A stretch of 64,000 nucleotides of DNA. Source: Trissonchulus latispiculum. Taxonomy: Eukaryota > Nematoda > Enoplea > Enoplida > Ironidae. The stretch lies in assembly GCA_030248195.1 (NCBI GenBank), contig JASAND010028335.1:62001-126000 (forward strand), written 5' to 3'. How positions within the stretch are numbered: position 1 is the first letter of the stretch; each line of letters begins with the position of its first letter. Both the position numbers and the translations under genes were made by a program. A model generated the notes under the pieces. The model was not told where the DNA came from. It saw only the letters and a program-made list of their open reading frames with translations, and ran no database searches. Of this stretch, positions 43,313 to 53,855 are shown piece by piece.

Positions 43313-43694
43313 GGCTTATTTTTAGGCCAAAATTTATGGGGGGGGCGACATGGGGGGCTCAAAGTTGCCCCCCCATGGATGGGGCTCACCAAAAGTGGGG
43401 GGGCATATTTTTTGGAAAAAATTTTTGCAAATTTTACGTTTTTGTGTAAAAATTGCAAAAAATCGCTAAAAAATGACCAATTTTAGGTGTTTTTTATGCT
43501 AAAATAGCGGAAATTTCGTTAAAATTCCGGCAGGGAACCATTTTTGAAAATTTAGGGTAAAAATGGTGAAATCTGGTAATTTTTTGGGTTATGGGGGGGG
43601 TCAAAATTTATGGGGGGGGGGAACCTCGAATGGGAGGGGGGAGGGTGCCGAGTGGGGGGGGCCCACCCCCCCCCCCTTCCAATAAAAATAAGCC
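43313..43694. mobile_element. G-rich MITE with 8-bp TSD, inserted in the C-rich array
   Basis: Ends are inverted (GGCTTATTTTTA and TAAAAATAAGCC) and flanked by GATGTTCT at 43305-43312 and 43696-43703. The array unit resumes on the right (CTCTTTTCAGATAAACC), so this is an insertion into a pre-existing unit. Interior has long G runs around an AT-rich core. Eight-base duplication suggests hAT mobilisation. Confidence 0.85.
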
Positions 43695-43718
43695 GGATGT
43701 TCTCTTTTCAGATAAACC

Positions 43719-43721
<3 letters not shown>

Positions 43722-43758
<37 letters not shown>
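43722..43758. repeat. (CA)n microsatellite
   Basis: About 18 CA repeats where the last C-rich array unit breaks off. Confidence 0.95.
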
Positions 43759-43759
<1 letters not shown>

Positions 43760-43945
43760 CAATATAAGGAGATAGTGCTCCGTACAATGATAAAAATGCC
43801 CTAAACGTGCTTACAATAGATATATATATACGTACGTATATATGTATGTACGTCCTTTCTGGTTTTTCAATTCGTTTCTATGGCAGTTTATTCATTTTAT
43901 ATATTAAGCCAAATTAAAAACGCTAAAGCGGAAAAATGCAGGAAA

Positions 43946-45424
43946 CTAGGGGGAAAAATACCCTAAACGGGCATGCAATGGCTAGAATAGGGAAAGAAGG
44001 ACGGTCGGAAAAATGCCAATATATACGTATATATATATATATATATACTTGACAGTCGGCGCTGAAAATGGTAATAAACTAGATTCAGCGCCGAATAGGG
44101 AAAGCAGTCGGCGATGAAAATGATAGAAACTAGATTCAGCGCCGAATAGGGAATGCAGTCGGCGATGAAAAGGATAGAAACTAGACTCAGCGCCGAAAAG
44201 GGAAATCAGTCGGCGCTGAAAATGATAGAAACTAGATTCAGCGCCGAATAGGAAAAGCAGTCGGCGCTGAAAATGATAGAAACTAGATTCAGCGCCGAAT
44301 AGGGAATGCAGTCCGGTACCGTGGAACAGGCAATTCCTCCGTCCATCCTATTCGCGTGAATTGCGATATGTCCAGCTCAACGGTTCATTTCACATACAAT
44401 GTTACCGTCGATAAGGTAATCTCATTAACTGTGACTGGGTTTTATACCTACTCGCGTGAATTATTGCAAGATGTTGATATGAGAGGCTGCTTTCTCGTAT
44501 ATACAATTTTAGCTTAAACAGTAACATAGAGACTGACCCTGGGTTGTCTACTTTTAGACTTACTTCTTGAGCCTCGCGACTGTTTTTCCAACACAACATT
44601 TTTAACGATCAATGACACTTTTCATTTGTTTTAGACTGTTATTAAGTGCGAGATTATTACAACTACGAATGCGTAGCAGAGTATTTTCAGTTGGGACTAG
44701 TATTACTACTAATACGCAATGCAGTTTATGTACGTACTTTATGCAGAAGACAGCAGCTCCGGCTTTAACTTTATGTTAAAGAACAATGCTAGCTAGCGAC
44801 AGCACATTTCATTCACATAATGACACCTAATGTTAATTGCGTTAGTTCATTATCCATTCAACATCTTGCAATAATTCACGCGAGTAGGTATAAAACCCAG
44901 TCACAGTTAATGAGATTACCTTATCGACGGTAACATTGTTTGTGAAATGAACCGTTGAACCATATCGCAATTCACGCGAATAGGATGGACGGAGGAATTG
45001 CCTGTTCCACGCTACCGGACTGCATTCCCTATTCGGCGCTGAATCTAGTTTCTATCATTTTCAGCGCCGACTGCTTTTCCTATTCGGCGCTGAATCTAGT
45101 TTCTATCAGCGCCAACTGATTTCCCTTTTCGGCGCTGAGTCTAGTTTCTATCATTCTCAGCGCCGACTGATTTCCCTTTTCGGCGCTGAGTCTAGTTTCT
45201 ATCCTTTTCATCGCCGACTGCATTCCCTATTCGGCGCTGAATCTAGTTTCTATCATTTTCATCGCCGACTGCTTTCCCTATTCGGCGCTGAATCTAGTTT
45301 CTTACCATTTTCAGCGCCGACTGTCAAGTATATATATATATACGTATATATTGGCATTTTTCCGCCCTTCCTTCTTTCCCTATTCTAGCCATTGCATGCC
45401 CGTTTAGGGTATTTTTCCCACTAG
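43946..45424. mobile_element. Foldback element with 51-bp subrepeats in both arms
   Basis: Begins CTAGGGGGAAAAATACCC and ends with the inverse. Arms of about 530-560 bp (43946-44477, 44857-45424) flank a loop of about 380 bp. Each arm has an outer (TA/TACGTA) stretch, then five to six 51-bp direct subrepeats, then a unique inner part containing CGCGTGAATT. Inverted arms built of direct subrepeats are the layout of Foldback/Galileo-type transposons. No transposase found. Confidence 0.9.
44053..44310. repeat. Five 51-bp subrepeats, left arm
   Basis: Units start CAGTCGGCGCTGAAAATG and contain GATTCAGCGCCGAATAGGG; GGCGCTGAA and TTCAGCGCC inside each unit can pair. Some units carry GGCGATGAA instead. 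Mirrored by about six units at 45019-45320. Confidence 0.93.
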
Positions 45425-46206
45425 TTGCCAGCCGGTTCAAATCACTCAAATCTTACTAAATGGGACATAGGTTCTAGCGTGGTTAAGAAACTAGGTTTAT
45501 ATTGGTGTTAGAACACGAATGAACAGCGCAAGAAGAGAACAAGAACTCAATAGAATCTAGGTGAAAGAAATAAGGTTGAAAAATAGCGTTATAATCTGCA
45601 TCGGTAGTGCCAGAATAGGATAGGAACCCGGCGTAATATGAGCTAATAAGGTTTGATCAGGGCTAACTATTAACGGAGAGGTCGTTACCACTCCAGGGTC
45701 AGTAATAGGCCCCAACTATAGCCTTTGATCAACTAACGGAGGAGTCGTTACTCTTCCCCCAGGCCTTTAACAGGCCTCCTGTTGTTGAAAATGGTTCAAA
45801 ATTTCATATAAAGTAAACTTTAACTAGTGAAGAGGAAAGTGTATCAAAGGTATCACTCAAAAAGTAGTGAATTATTACGGAAACTGCAGTTAAAAATAAC
45901 ATATACAGCCATACGTTGGAAGATGGGTCATTTAAACTTACTTATTGGTAGCTAGGTATGTGAAATAGGATTGGGAGCATTAATATGTGCCAGTTAGGCC
46001 TAATTAGTGTTAATTAGGCAATAATTAATGAATTTTGACAATTTTGAGTGAAAACATAACTTAGGCTCATCTGAAAGGCAATTTCTTCCTGGTTCCAAAA
46101 ATCCAAACCCGGTCCTTTAACTCCTAATATTGCGAAAGTTACGGGTTAAAATAACTTTGTAATTTTAAAATCTAATTCTTTAATTTTAACCTTACGTAAA
46201 CTCTTT

Positions 46207-46240
46207 AAGTGGGCGTAACAAGCACTTGTTGTTACGCCCA
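46207..46240. repeat. Hairpin
   Basis: TGGGCGTAACAA and TTGTTACGCCCA form a 12-bp stem with a short loop (GCACTTG). Confidence 0.8.
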
Positions 46241-47411
46241 TTCATGTTTTCATTCATCCCTATCCATTCTTGGGCTTTTGTTGGCCCTCTCCCAGCGAAG
46301 ATTTGCCTCGCAGAGAAGAAACTTAGTGTGTATTCATTGGTAACAATAGGTTCGGAGGGGGCGTAACCCTCTCCCAAATTATTTAAATATAAAGAAACTA
46401 AGTGGTCTTAGGTAATTACGCACGTAGATTATTGTCATGTAGTTTTTATTAGCTAGAAAATTAAGTTGCTCTTTGTATGCACAACTTTTGCGCAACAATT
46501 GCCCTCCTGTCCCTTACAGTAGGGACTTCCAGCTCTAGTGAGGGAGAGCATTTGTTGCTGGGATTAACAAGGCGGCTTCCCTTGTTCCTGGCCGAGAAAT
46601 CGTGTCTAAAAGGAAGAGAAGCCAGTGAATAAGGGAGCGCCTAAAAATGCAAAACATAAATATTACAAAAAGTTTACAGTAATAATAACACTTAAGCTTT
46701 ACTTTTCCATATTGGGCCCTGAGAGGCCATTATTCTGTCCTTTTTTATTTTTCGTTTTATGAGAACTTTTATTTTTATCAGAAACTTTCCCCTTAGGTTG
46801 CCTTTATGTGTTAACCAAAGAGTCTGGAAAGTTTCTGGAGATTCAGCTCTGGAAATTTTGCACACAAAGGGGTCATAAAGCCAGACCCCCATAAATCTCT
46901 ATTCCGGTGGGCCAGGCGTGCAAACAGCCCACGTCGGGTCTCACCCACAAAGGGGATTTCCAGAAGAGTCTGGAAATCCCAACTACCTCAAAGAAACCGC
47001 CAACAGGCGTGAGGTAGACTGACTGGAAATTCAAAATTTCCAGTCAGTCTTTGCTTCAGCTCCGGCCGAGAGCGGCCGTGTATCCCCCCTTCTAGTGCGT
47101 CTCCTGGTGTGCCAGCGTTTTGGCCGGAGAACCCCCAACGCACTTTCCACCCCCCCTTAGGAACACGAGTTAGGACCTCCTCTGGCCCACACTGGTCAGA
47201 GGAGATGAAGTGAGCCAACACGAAGCAAAGACACGCAACATCTAGGGCCATATGAGCGCATTATGCTCGGCCAGACTCACAGAAAACGCACACTTTTTAA
47301 GGTTTTTAGAAGGCCTTTTTTGGCCTATTTTTACCTTTGTTTTCCGGCCTTCGGGCCTTTAATTTCTAATCAAATTATAGCCTTTTTTGGCTCACTAGCA
47401 ATTCAAAATTA

Positions 47412-47590
47412 GCGAGCCCTCGTGGCCAATCTTTTTACTTTTGCTTTTATCCGGTGGGCCCTCGTGGCCAGTCCTTGCAACCTTTAATCAGCGAGCCCTC
47501 GTGGCCAGTTTTTTCTAACGTTTCTTCACTCAGCGAGCCCTCGTGGCCAGTTTTGTACCTTTTTTATCAGTGAGCCCTCGTGGCCAGTCT
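47412..47590. repeat. Five copies of GCGAGCCCTCGTGGCCA
   Basis: The 17-bp motif recurs every 40-45 bp with T-rich spacers of different sequence. The motif is conserved while spacers are not, which is unlike an ordinary minisatellite and more like repeated binding sites. Confidence 0.85.
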
Positions 47591-49084
47591 TTTTCCTTTT
47601 TCACATTTTTTGGGGTTATTTTGTAATGAAGGGATTTTGAGTGGGGACCCACCCTTGAGTTGAGGTAGGAGGTCCCTTGGTTACGACCTCGTGTTCTGAA
47701 TTGAGTTAAGTCTAGGGAATAATTCTCCCCACAGCCGGCAATTAGGAATTGCCGGCCATGTTCGTACGGTTAGGCACTAATGAAGTTAAAACCACTGTCT
47801 GTAATTGTGTCATGTTGTTTGTGTAGGTCGGCTACCTAAAACTAATAGGAATCAAAACTCAGAAACGGTTTTTAACTAATAATTATTCAGTCTTTTTGAG
47901 GGGAATGGCCGGCTTCCCCTATATTAACTTAATCAAGCTGTCCTTAGCGGAATTGATTGTGTTGTTTAGTAATAATTGCCGAGCAATTATTACTCGTTTC
48001 GCTTTCTAACAAACTTTCAAACTTTCAAAGTTCCAGTCTCGGCTAAAAATCACAAACTTACAAACTTTGGGCTCCAGACGGAGACCCGTTAATTAAAAAA
48101 TCATAACAAAACGTGCATACAAAGAATAGGTAGATTTAGGTAGATTTAAGTAGGTTTAGGTAGGAAGATGTTAGAATCTGTATATTAATATGTAGCCGTT
48201 TGTGTTGTTATTGGCGTGATTGCGATTATTATTGTGTGAATGTGAATCCCAAATTTACGTACTTGGCTTCTTGGGTAAATTCCTTATGGATGATGAGGTT
48301 CCAAGTTTAGCCCTTTTTAAGCGTGATTTCTGAACCAAAATTGTGTGACTGTGTGTGTGATTGAGGGCAGACCATGTAAACTCCCTTTGTTCGATAAGGG
48401 TCTTGGAAATGCCAGAATGAATGTGTAATTGCTCAGATATTAGGCAGGAACTGGGCCAAATTGAGTAGCAATTTGGCCCTTAATTACAAATAATCAGGGA
48501 TTTATTTCAGTTAAAGCTTAGACGCGTGTCTGATGTAAGATTGCCAGTTTCGGAGTAAATGCAACGTGAAATTTCGTCTAATACTGTTCTGCTGACGGTT
48601 AGGGTAGATTCTGCAGCCTAGGGTCACGGGGACCCCCATTAGGTCTGCAGGTCTGCCGGATTTCCGGTCATCCGTGTAGGTCGCCCTGCGTTAAGGGGAC
48701 GGATGAGCTGCATCCATGAAATCCAGCACTAGCCGGTTTAGACAAGTAAATAATGAATGAAATAGGTAGAAATCTGTCACTAGTAAGAATCCCACAACAA
48801 CTGTCCGATTAGCGGACTGATAGTTAGTTAGCTCTAGGTTAAGTCTAATAAATGCCCGATTAGCAGACTGACAGTTTAAATCAGTTCTAGGTAGGAAAAT
48901 AGTGCAGTCTTGTTATAATAATTAGCTGACGTTCTTAATAATTGGGAAATAGTTAAGTCTAGCTAGAATAGGGATAGTAATAGTCTTGGCCTAAAACTTA
49001 TCAAGGGCTCACGGTCGTTACCGTAATCACCTAATTTCCCATGCCAAAGGCCAAAAGACGGACTAAACTAAAAGAAAAGAAGTA

Positions 49085-49157
49085 GACCCGTACTGAGGTT
49101 CGAACTCAGGATCTCTGGAGTAATTGGTCCAGTGCTCTTCCATTGAGCTAACGGGTT
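49085..49157 (-). tRNA. tRNA-like sequence (pseudogene or SINE head)
   Basis: On the minus strand it has an A box (TTAGCTCAATGG), a B box (AGTTCGAACCT), a paired D arm (GCTC/GAGC), a T arm (CTGAG/CTCAG) and an acceptor pairing ACCCGT/ACGGGT. However, the anticodon loop has eight bases (CCAATTAC) with no proper U33-anticodon register, and an extra base follows the T arm. No anticodon is assigned. Probably tRNA-derived rather than a working gene. Confidence 0.55.
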
Positions 49158-49924
49158 ACAATTCGAACAAGTTCAAATCTAGCCTATAAAAAGGAAGCAG
49201 TGTAGCAAATTAGCATGTGTGCAGTTCAATTAATACATTACATGTGTTAATTATGCATATGCAGAACCATACTTTAATAATGTTTTTCTCACTAATAACT
49301 TTACATTTTTTGGTGCTGTAAGCACAAAAAATATTCAGCTTTTCGAGCTCTACAAAACTATACAATTTTTACTTAAATTCGTGTTCATCGAAATTTTGTT
49401 AATTTATATACCAGTTTTGCTCAAATTTAAACAAGCTCAAGTGAAAGGGTGGTAGATTGCGCGTCTATCACTCGGCTGGCTGCCAGGGTTGCCAGCGCCG
49501 GATCGAATAGCGGTTCGGTACGGTTCCCCGAGCTTCTTAGGTAGTTATGTGGAAAGTAGTTAGCTATTTAGTTCGGATAGGTCGGTAGGTCGGTAAGTAG
49601 GGACTGCGTAAAATGGCTGCTGAGATAGTGAGTGAGTGAGTTTTTGCATTTCCAGTAAACAAAGAATTAAAACTAACTATGTGCAAAAAACTCACCCACA
49701 ATGCAGCCCATTATTTTAATTTTGCCAATATGGGTAGGAAAGCTGATTAACCATAGAACGTTTAATCAGATGAACAACAGTATTAATTTGTATTAATAAG
49801 TATAAGTATTAAGTTAGCATTATGTTGGTTTACTAATTTAACGTACTTAGGTAGATAGGCAGTAGCTAGGTTAACTGTAGTAAACAACAAATATCTGGCC
49901 ATCTTCCAACATTAGAAGTTTACG

Positions 49925-50155
49925 TTAAAACATCAAGTTTTGTATACGTTCAAGATTAGCAGCGGGCCACGGGAAACCAGCAAGATTTTCAAGTAATGTA
50001 CGAATAGCGAGGTTTAACCGTTTTTGGAGGGTTGTTTCGTCTGATTTCAAGTCATTAAGACCCGGTTTGGGTCCAGACGTGAGAACATTACGAATTGTTT
50101 TGTCTACGCAAAGAATTACTTCAAGTTCAATCAAAATCACCAGGTTATAATCTGA
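49925..50155 (-). CDS. Possible 3'-terminal exon, unknown protein
   Basis: After a good acceptor (CCATTTTCAG) reads YNLVILIELEVILCVDKTIR, then GPKPGLNDLKSDETTLQKRL, then LAGFPWPAANLERIQNLMF and TAA. Composition and amphipathic pattern are protein-like, unlike neighbouring chance frames. No upstream exon located. It might be a leftover of a transposon gene of the 16-kb element. No family recognised. Confidence 0.35.
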   Translation of the reverse strand, partial: SDYNLVILIELEVILCVDKTIRNVLTSGPKPGLNDLKSDETTLQKRLNLAIRTLLENLAGFPWPAANLERIQNLMF

Positions 50156-51639
50156 AAATGGCCAAGGAAGGCCTGTTTTGCAACAAGAAATTACTACTAA
50201 CAGTTGGCTTTGTCAAAAAAGGCAATAGCCAGTGGTTTTGTGTTATTTCGTCAATTCACAAGTCCAAATAGGGCCCAAAACGCACATTTTGGGCCAGGAA
50301 AGCGAAAGAACGAGTAATGGTTGCTGGGTTCGATTCCCGCACCGTGACCTTGTATTAATGGGTTTTAACCCATTTGATTCAGGTGCGGACGATAAGCTAA
50401 CGCTGTCTTGCCGGATCTGGACGCTTAAGCGATACTTGTGTCAGTAGCCTATTCGGAAGCAGTAACTTGTGGAATCAGTAGAGGACGGAGTCAGTCCTAG
50501 TCAGATAACCAGTGGAAGTCTATAGATTTGGTCACATTTTGGAACCTCGGAAAGGTACATTGACCGGCAGTAGCAAGATTGTTGGATTGAGAGCGGAGAC
50601 GGCGTAGCGAGCACTTCAAACCTGATCATTGGGTGAACCTGAACTTTTGCCAAATCCCGCCCTTTAACTGTCAAAGCTAAACCATTCAAAAATGGGTCTT
50701 AATCTTTTGAGCATCATTTTTGTTACCCTGTAAACCGTTTTTCCCCTGTCCCGAAACTAATCACCAGAAGTCCCAGTCCTGAGCGAAGACCAGAAGATCA
50801 GTCACTGTATTGTATAATTGTAGTAATTTCCTGTTAATTAGAGATAAGTAAGGAAGGACATCCAAATCCCCATCTGTTTCGCGTTCCTCAAATTCTATCC
50901 CACATAGCATCCCTGAACTGAGTGTCGGAGCGAAAGCAGTGTCCGACTTTCAGGGGCTCACCCAAAGACCGTCCCTAGGTTAATAATTAGTAATTTAGTT
51001 TATTGTGATATTAGTTTGATAGTCCTATTGTAAGGGGACGTATAAAGAGTAACAAAGCACGAGCATATAGGGCAACACACAGCATATAGAGAAATTGAGT
51101 TAGTAAGAGTTAATAGAGTGAAAGGGTGTAAAAGGCGTTAAGAGTATCGACCTTGTCCCAATAACTTAACCAAAGTTTGTAATATTATTCCGGACAGGAA
51201 TAATATTAATAGTAACCTAGGAAGGGGAAAGTAACTGGCAACTCTGGTACAGTAAACTTGTACTGTATCTGATTATATTGTAACCTACTCGTTGGTATTG
51301 TAGTAATTGTTAATTGAACGCACATAATTGTAAGAATCGTAATTGTAGTGTTTTCATTAAATAATCAGTTTGTTAGTCACCGAGTCTTAGTACAAGCCAC
51401 AAAGGCGCGTTTGCCTTAAACTACGGTGCGTTTACCGTCTAGCTTATTACAAGCGACCACAGGCGCGTTAGCCTTCACACACGGTGCGTTTACCGTATAA
51501 ACAAGAAAGAACCGAAGAACCAGTGAGGAAGAACTCAACCAAATCCAGTGCTCATCAGGAAAGCAAGTGCTGACCCCGCTTGCTGTACAATTGGAAATCA
51601 TCATCAAGGAAGCAAGTGCTGACCCCTCTTGCTGTCCGA

Positions 51640-51843
51640 CGGAAGATCAACTCAGGAGCCTTAAACGAACTCACCGACAAAGACCCCTACCAAGGTTGGC
51701 CGCAGAGAATCTCTGATTCTGGAACACCATTTTTCAGATATCTGGTGCTTAAGTCTGCTTCATTGCGAACAGACGTGCTGACCTTCCGTGTAAAGAAGGA
51801 AGAGCTTACAGTGTTTAGAGTTTGGAACAGATCAGAGTTTTGA
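51640..51843 (+). CDS. Possible short coding remnant next to the right terminal repeat
   Basis: Reads ALNELTDKDPYQGWPQRISD, then FFRYLVLKSASLRTDVLTFR, then EELTVFRVWNRSEF and TGA 20 bp before the right terminal repeat. Protein-like composition, but short, no start context and no homology recognised. Confidence 0.25.
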   Translation, partial: RKINSGALNELTDKDPYQGWPQRISDSGTPFFRYLVLKSASLRTDVLTFRVKKEELTVFRVWNRSEF

Positions 51844-52326
51844 TCTCGCTCACTTCATTACAAATAGGAGCAGAAAAGAGTACTGAAAAAATCCCGACTG
51901 TTTTATTTTTAGAAAATGTTTTTTTAGCGTTAAAGCATGCAAATGCATGTATATAATATAGCCTCCTGTGCTCCTATTTTGTCATTTTTCATAATATGGT
52001 GAAAGTGAAATTACACATTGGTTAGCACAAAAGAAACCTCAATAGTAGGCCTTATTTATGATATGGAATTCATTGGATGATGCCCTTTAGCACATCAATA
52101 AACAGCCCGAAACCAATATCCTAACCAAGTCGTGTGCGTATCAGAAACAGCTCAACTTCAAATGCTGATATCTCGAAAATGGCTGAACCAAATTCGTTCA
52201 TATTTTGCCATGTAAGTACAATGCATAGGTCCTATAAATGAGCGAACTATAAGCGAAATTAATTTTTTGACCCATCGCGACATGTATATAATTGACCAAG
52301 TCCGAACGTACCATAAACTGACTGAG

Positions 52327-52396
<70 letters not shown>
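52327..52396. repeat. (TA)n microsatellite
   Basis: About 65 bp of TA dinucleotides directly outside the right end of the 16-kb structure, matching the tract outside its left end. Confidence 0.95.
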
Positions 52397-52397
<1 letters not shown>

Positions 52398-52727
52398 TAC
52401 AAACCCGGGAGTTACAATTTTCATTTCGGCCTTTGAATTAGAGCAGTTTACAATCCTTTCCGAAGACCCCACTTTTTGCGAGAAACGGTGGAATTTGACG
52501 ATTTCCCCTGTTTGCTTCAAATAAATTTTCAGGGGCTACTATCTACTTCCAGAGTACCACGGTTCATGATCATAGCTACAACCTAAGTACGAACTTATGA
52601 CGAACCTAAATACGAATCCATGACGGTTCACAGAGAGATTTTTTAGCGCAAAATCACCACTTTTTCTGTTTCCTATGTTTAACACATGCGAATCTCCACT
52701 TTGAGGTGAAATTACTCAACAAACGTA

Positions 52728-53062
52728 AAGCCCGGTTCACACTGTACAAGGTTTAAGGTTTACGGTTTATGGTTTAAGGTTTAAGCAAGCCGAGTTAAAA
52801 ATAGTTTAACTCCGTGTTTAGGTTTAAGCTTCTACTGTATCATATGAAAGGTTAAGTTAATAGTTTTCATTATATGTATACTAGAATCTCTTACTTATAC
52901 ACACAACTAAAACATTTTTAAATCCGTGGAGATTTGAGTGCACACTGGCTGATATAAAAGCCACGTAATATTCACAAATTCGCTAAACCTTCCCGCCCAA
53001 CTACTTAAACCTTAAATCCTAAACCTTAAACCTTAAACCTATAGCAGTGTGAACAGGGCTTA
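52728..53062. mobile_element. Short inverted-repeat element with AAGGTTT subterminal repeats
   Basis: Ends AAGCCCGGTTCACACTG and CAGTGTGAACAGGGCTT are inverted. Just inside each lies a run of GGTTTAAGGTTTAAGG (left) or CCTTAAACCTTAAACC (right). About 335 bp, non-coding. Confidence 0.85.
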
Positions 53063-53584
53063 AGAGATACAAGTTTAATCTTAAAACTCGTTAAAGTATC
53101 CCAATCAAAGATTAATGTGAAAATGAGCGAAATCGGAGATGTCGAAAAAATCGGCCAAAAATGCATCTTAAGGTGGTGATTCCTTTTGGAGACATCAACT
53201 TCGAACCATGATTACTCATTCATTACTTGGCAGAAGCCATCTTTACATCAAAATGGACCTTAACATTTTCTCTTTAGAATGAATACAGAGAAATTAATTA
53301 TGGACTTCAAAAAGACTGCAAATTTTTGAAAAAGTGCAATTTTTAGGTTTTTTTGCAGATCGAAGCAATTTTTTTTCGACATGCATCGCTTATATCATTC
53401 GATGCCTCTATCAAATATATACCTGGGGACCCTTTTTAGTTATTGTGAAATTGCTCCTCATGAAAACTTTCCCAAATGAGCTAAAAATTGGTATGGGTAT
53501 GTTTTTACGCAGAGTTCAACTATCACGAAATTTTTCGATTTCGCGAAATTCGATTTTTTAATTTCTAAGGGGGGGACCAGAGCA
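53063..53584. other. Non-coding with a partial CTTAAGGTGG end
   Basis: Contains CATCTTAAGGTGGTGATTCC (about 53164), a diverged copy of the end of the element at 55789-58041, suggesting a truncated relative. Nothing else recognised. Confidence 0.45.
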
Positions 53585-53846
53585 ACCGAAAAAATTTTTG
53601 TCTTCGATTTTGCTGAAAAGACGTATACAGGATTATCTGGGCGGTAGAACACGAATCTGAAAGCCGTTTTTCGATTCATCTTTTCGTTAACTCAGTATAA
53701 GCTAAAGATCTAAGCTTAAGATGTAAGTTCATACTGAGCTAACGACAAGCTGAATCGAAAAACGGACTTCAGATTCGTGTTCTACGATCCCGAAAATTCC
53801 AATACACATCTTTTCAGCAAAATCGAAGACAAAACATTTTTCGGTT
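53585..53846. mobile_element. 260-bp palindromic element
   Basis: ACCGAAAAAATTTTTGTCTTCGAT at the left pairs with the right end. Inner blocks GTAGAACACGAATCTGA/TCAGATTCGTGTTCTAC also pair. Centre near 53710. Confidence 0.85.
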
Positions 53847-53855
53847 TCCCTTATT

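Larger units (their letters stand above)
45425..51862. other. 6.4-kb unclassified segment inside the 16-kb element
   Basis: Long, mostly non-coding, with single-copy look. Contains a strong hairpin at 46207-46240 (TGGGCGTAACAA/TTGTTACGCCCA), a five-copy motif array (47412-47590), a tRNA-like sequence (49085-49157), a possible terminal exon (49925-50155) and repeats of GGTGCGTTTACCGT and AAGCAAGTGCTGACCCC near 51420-51630. I could not place its own ends or assign a class. Confidence 0.4.
36309..52326. mobile_element. 16-kb structure with ~450-bp terminal inverted repeats
   Basis: The left arm (36309-36750, resuming after a nested insert at 38408) and the right arm (about 51863-52326) are inverted copies. 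They share ATGGGTCAAAAAATTAAT, TTCGAGATATCAGCATTTGA and AGTACTCTTTTCTGCTCC. Both outer ends read CAGTCAGTTT-x-TGGTAC next to (TA)n. The interior is mostly tandem arrays and nested elements. Size and arm length are in the range of giant DNA transposons such as Maverick/Polinton, but no polymerase, integrase or other core gene is seen, so class is open. It could also be two foldback ends captured around unrelated sequence. Confidence 0.65.

Noticed and set aside
50325..50352. Second tRNA-like B box (GGGTTCGATTCCCGC)
   Set aside because: No matching D arm, anticodon arm or acceptor partner could be found upstream; chance or deep remnant.
36309..52326. Identification of the 16-kb structure as a Maverick/Polinton
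   Set aside because: Size and arm length would fit, but no DNA polymerase B, integrase, ATPase, protease or capsid-like frame is visible.
52740..53040. Telomere-like AAGGTTT/AAACCTT runs
   Set aside because: They sit symmetrically just inside the inverted ends of a 335-bp element, so they are its subterminal repeats.
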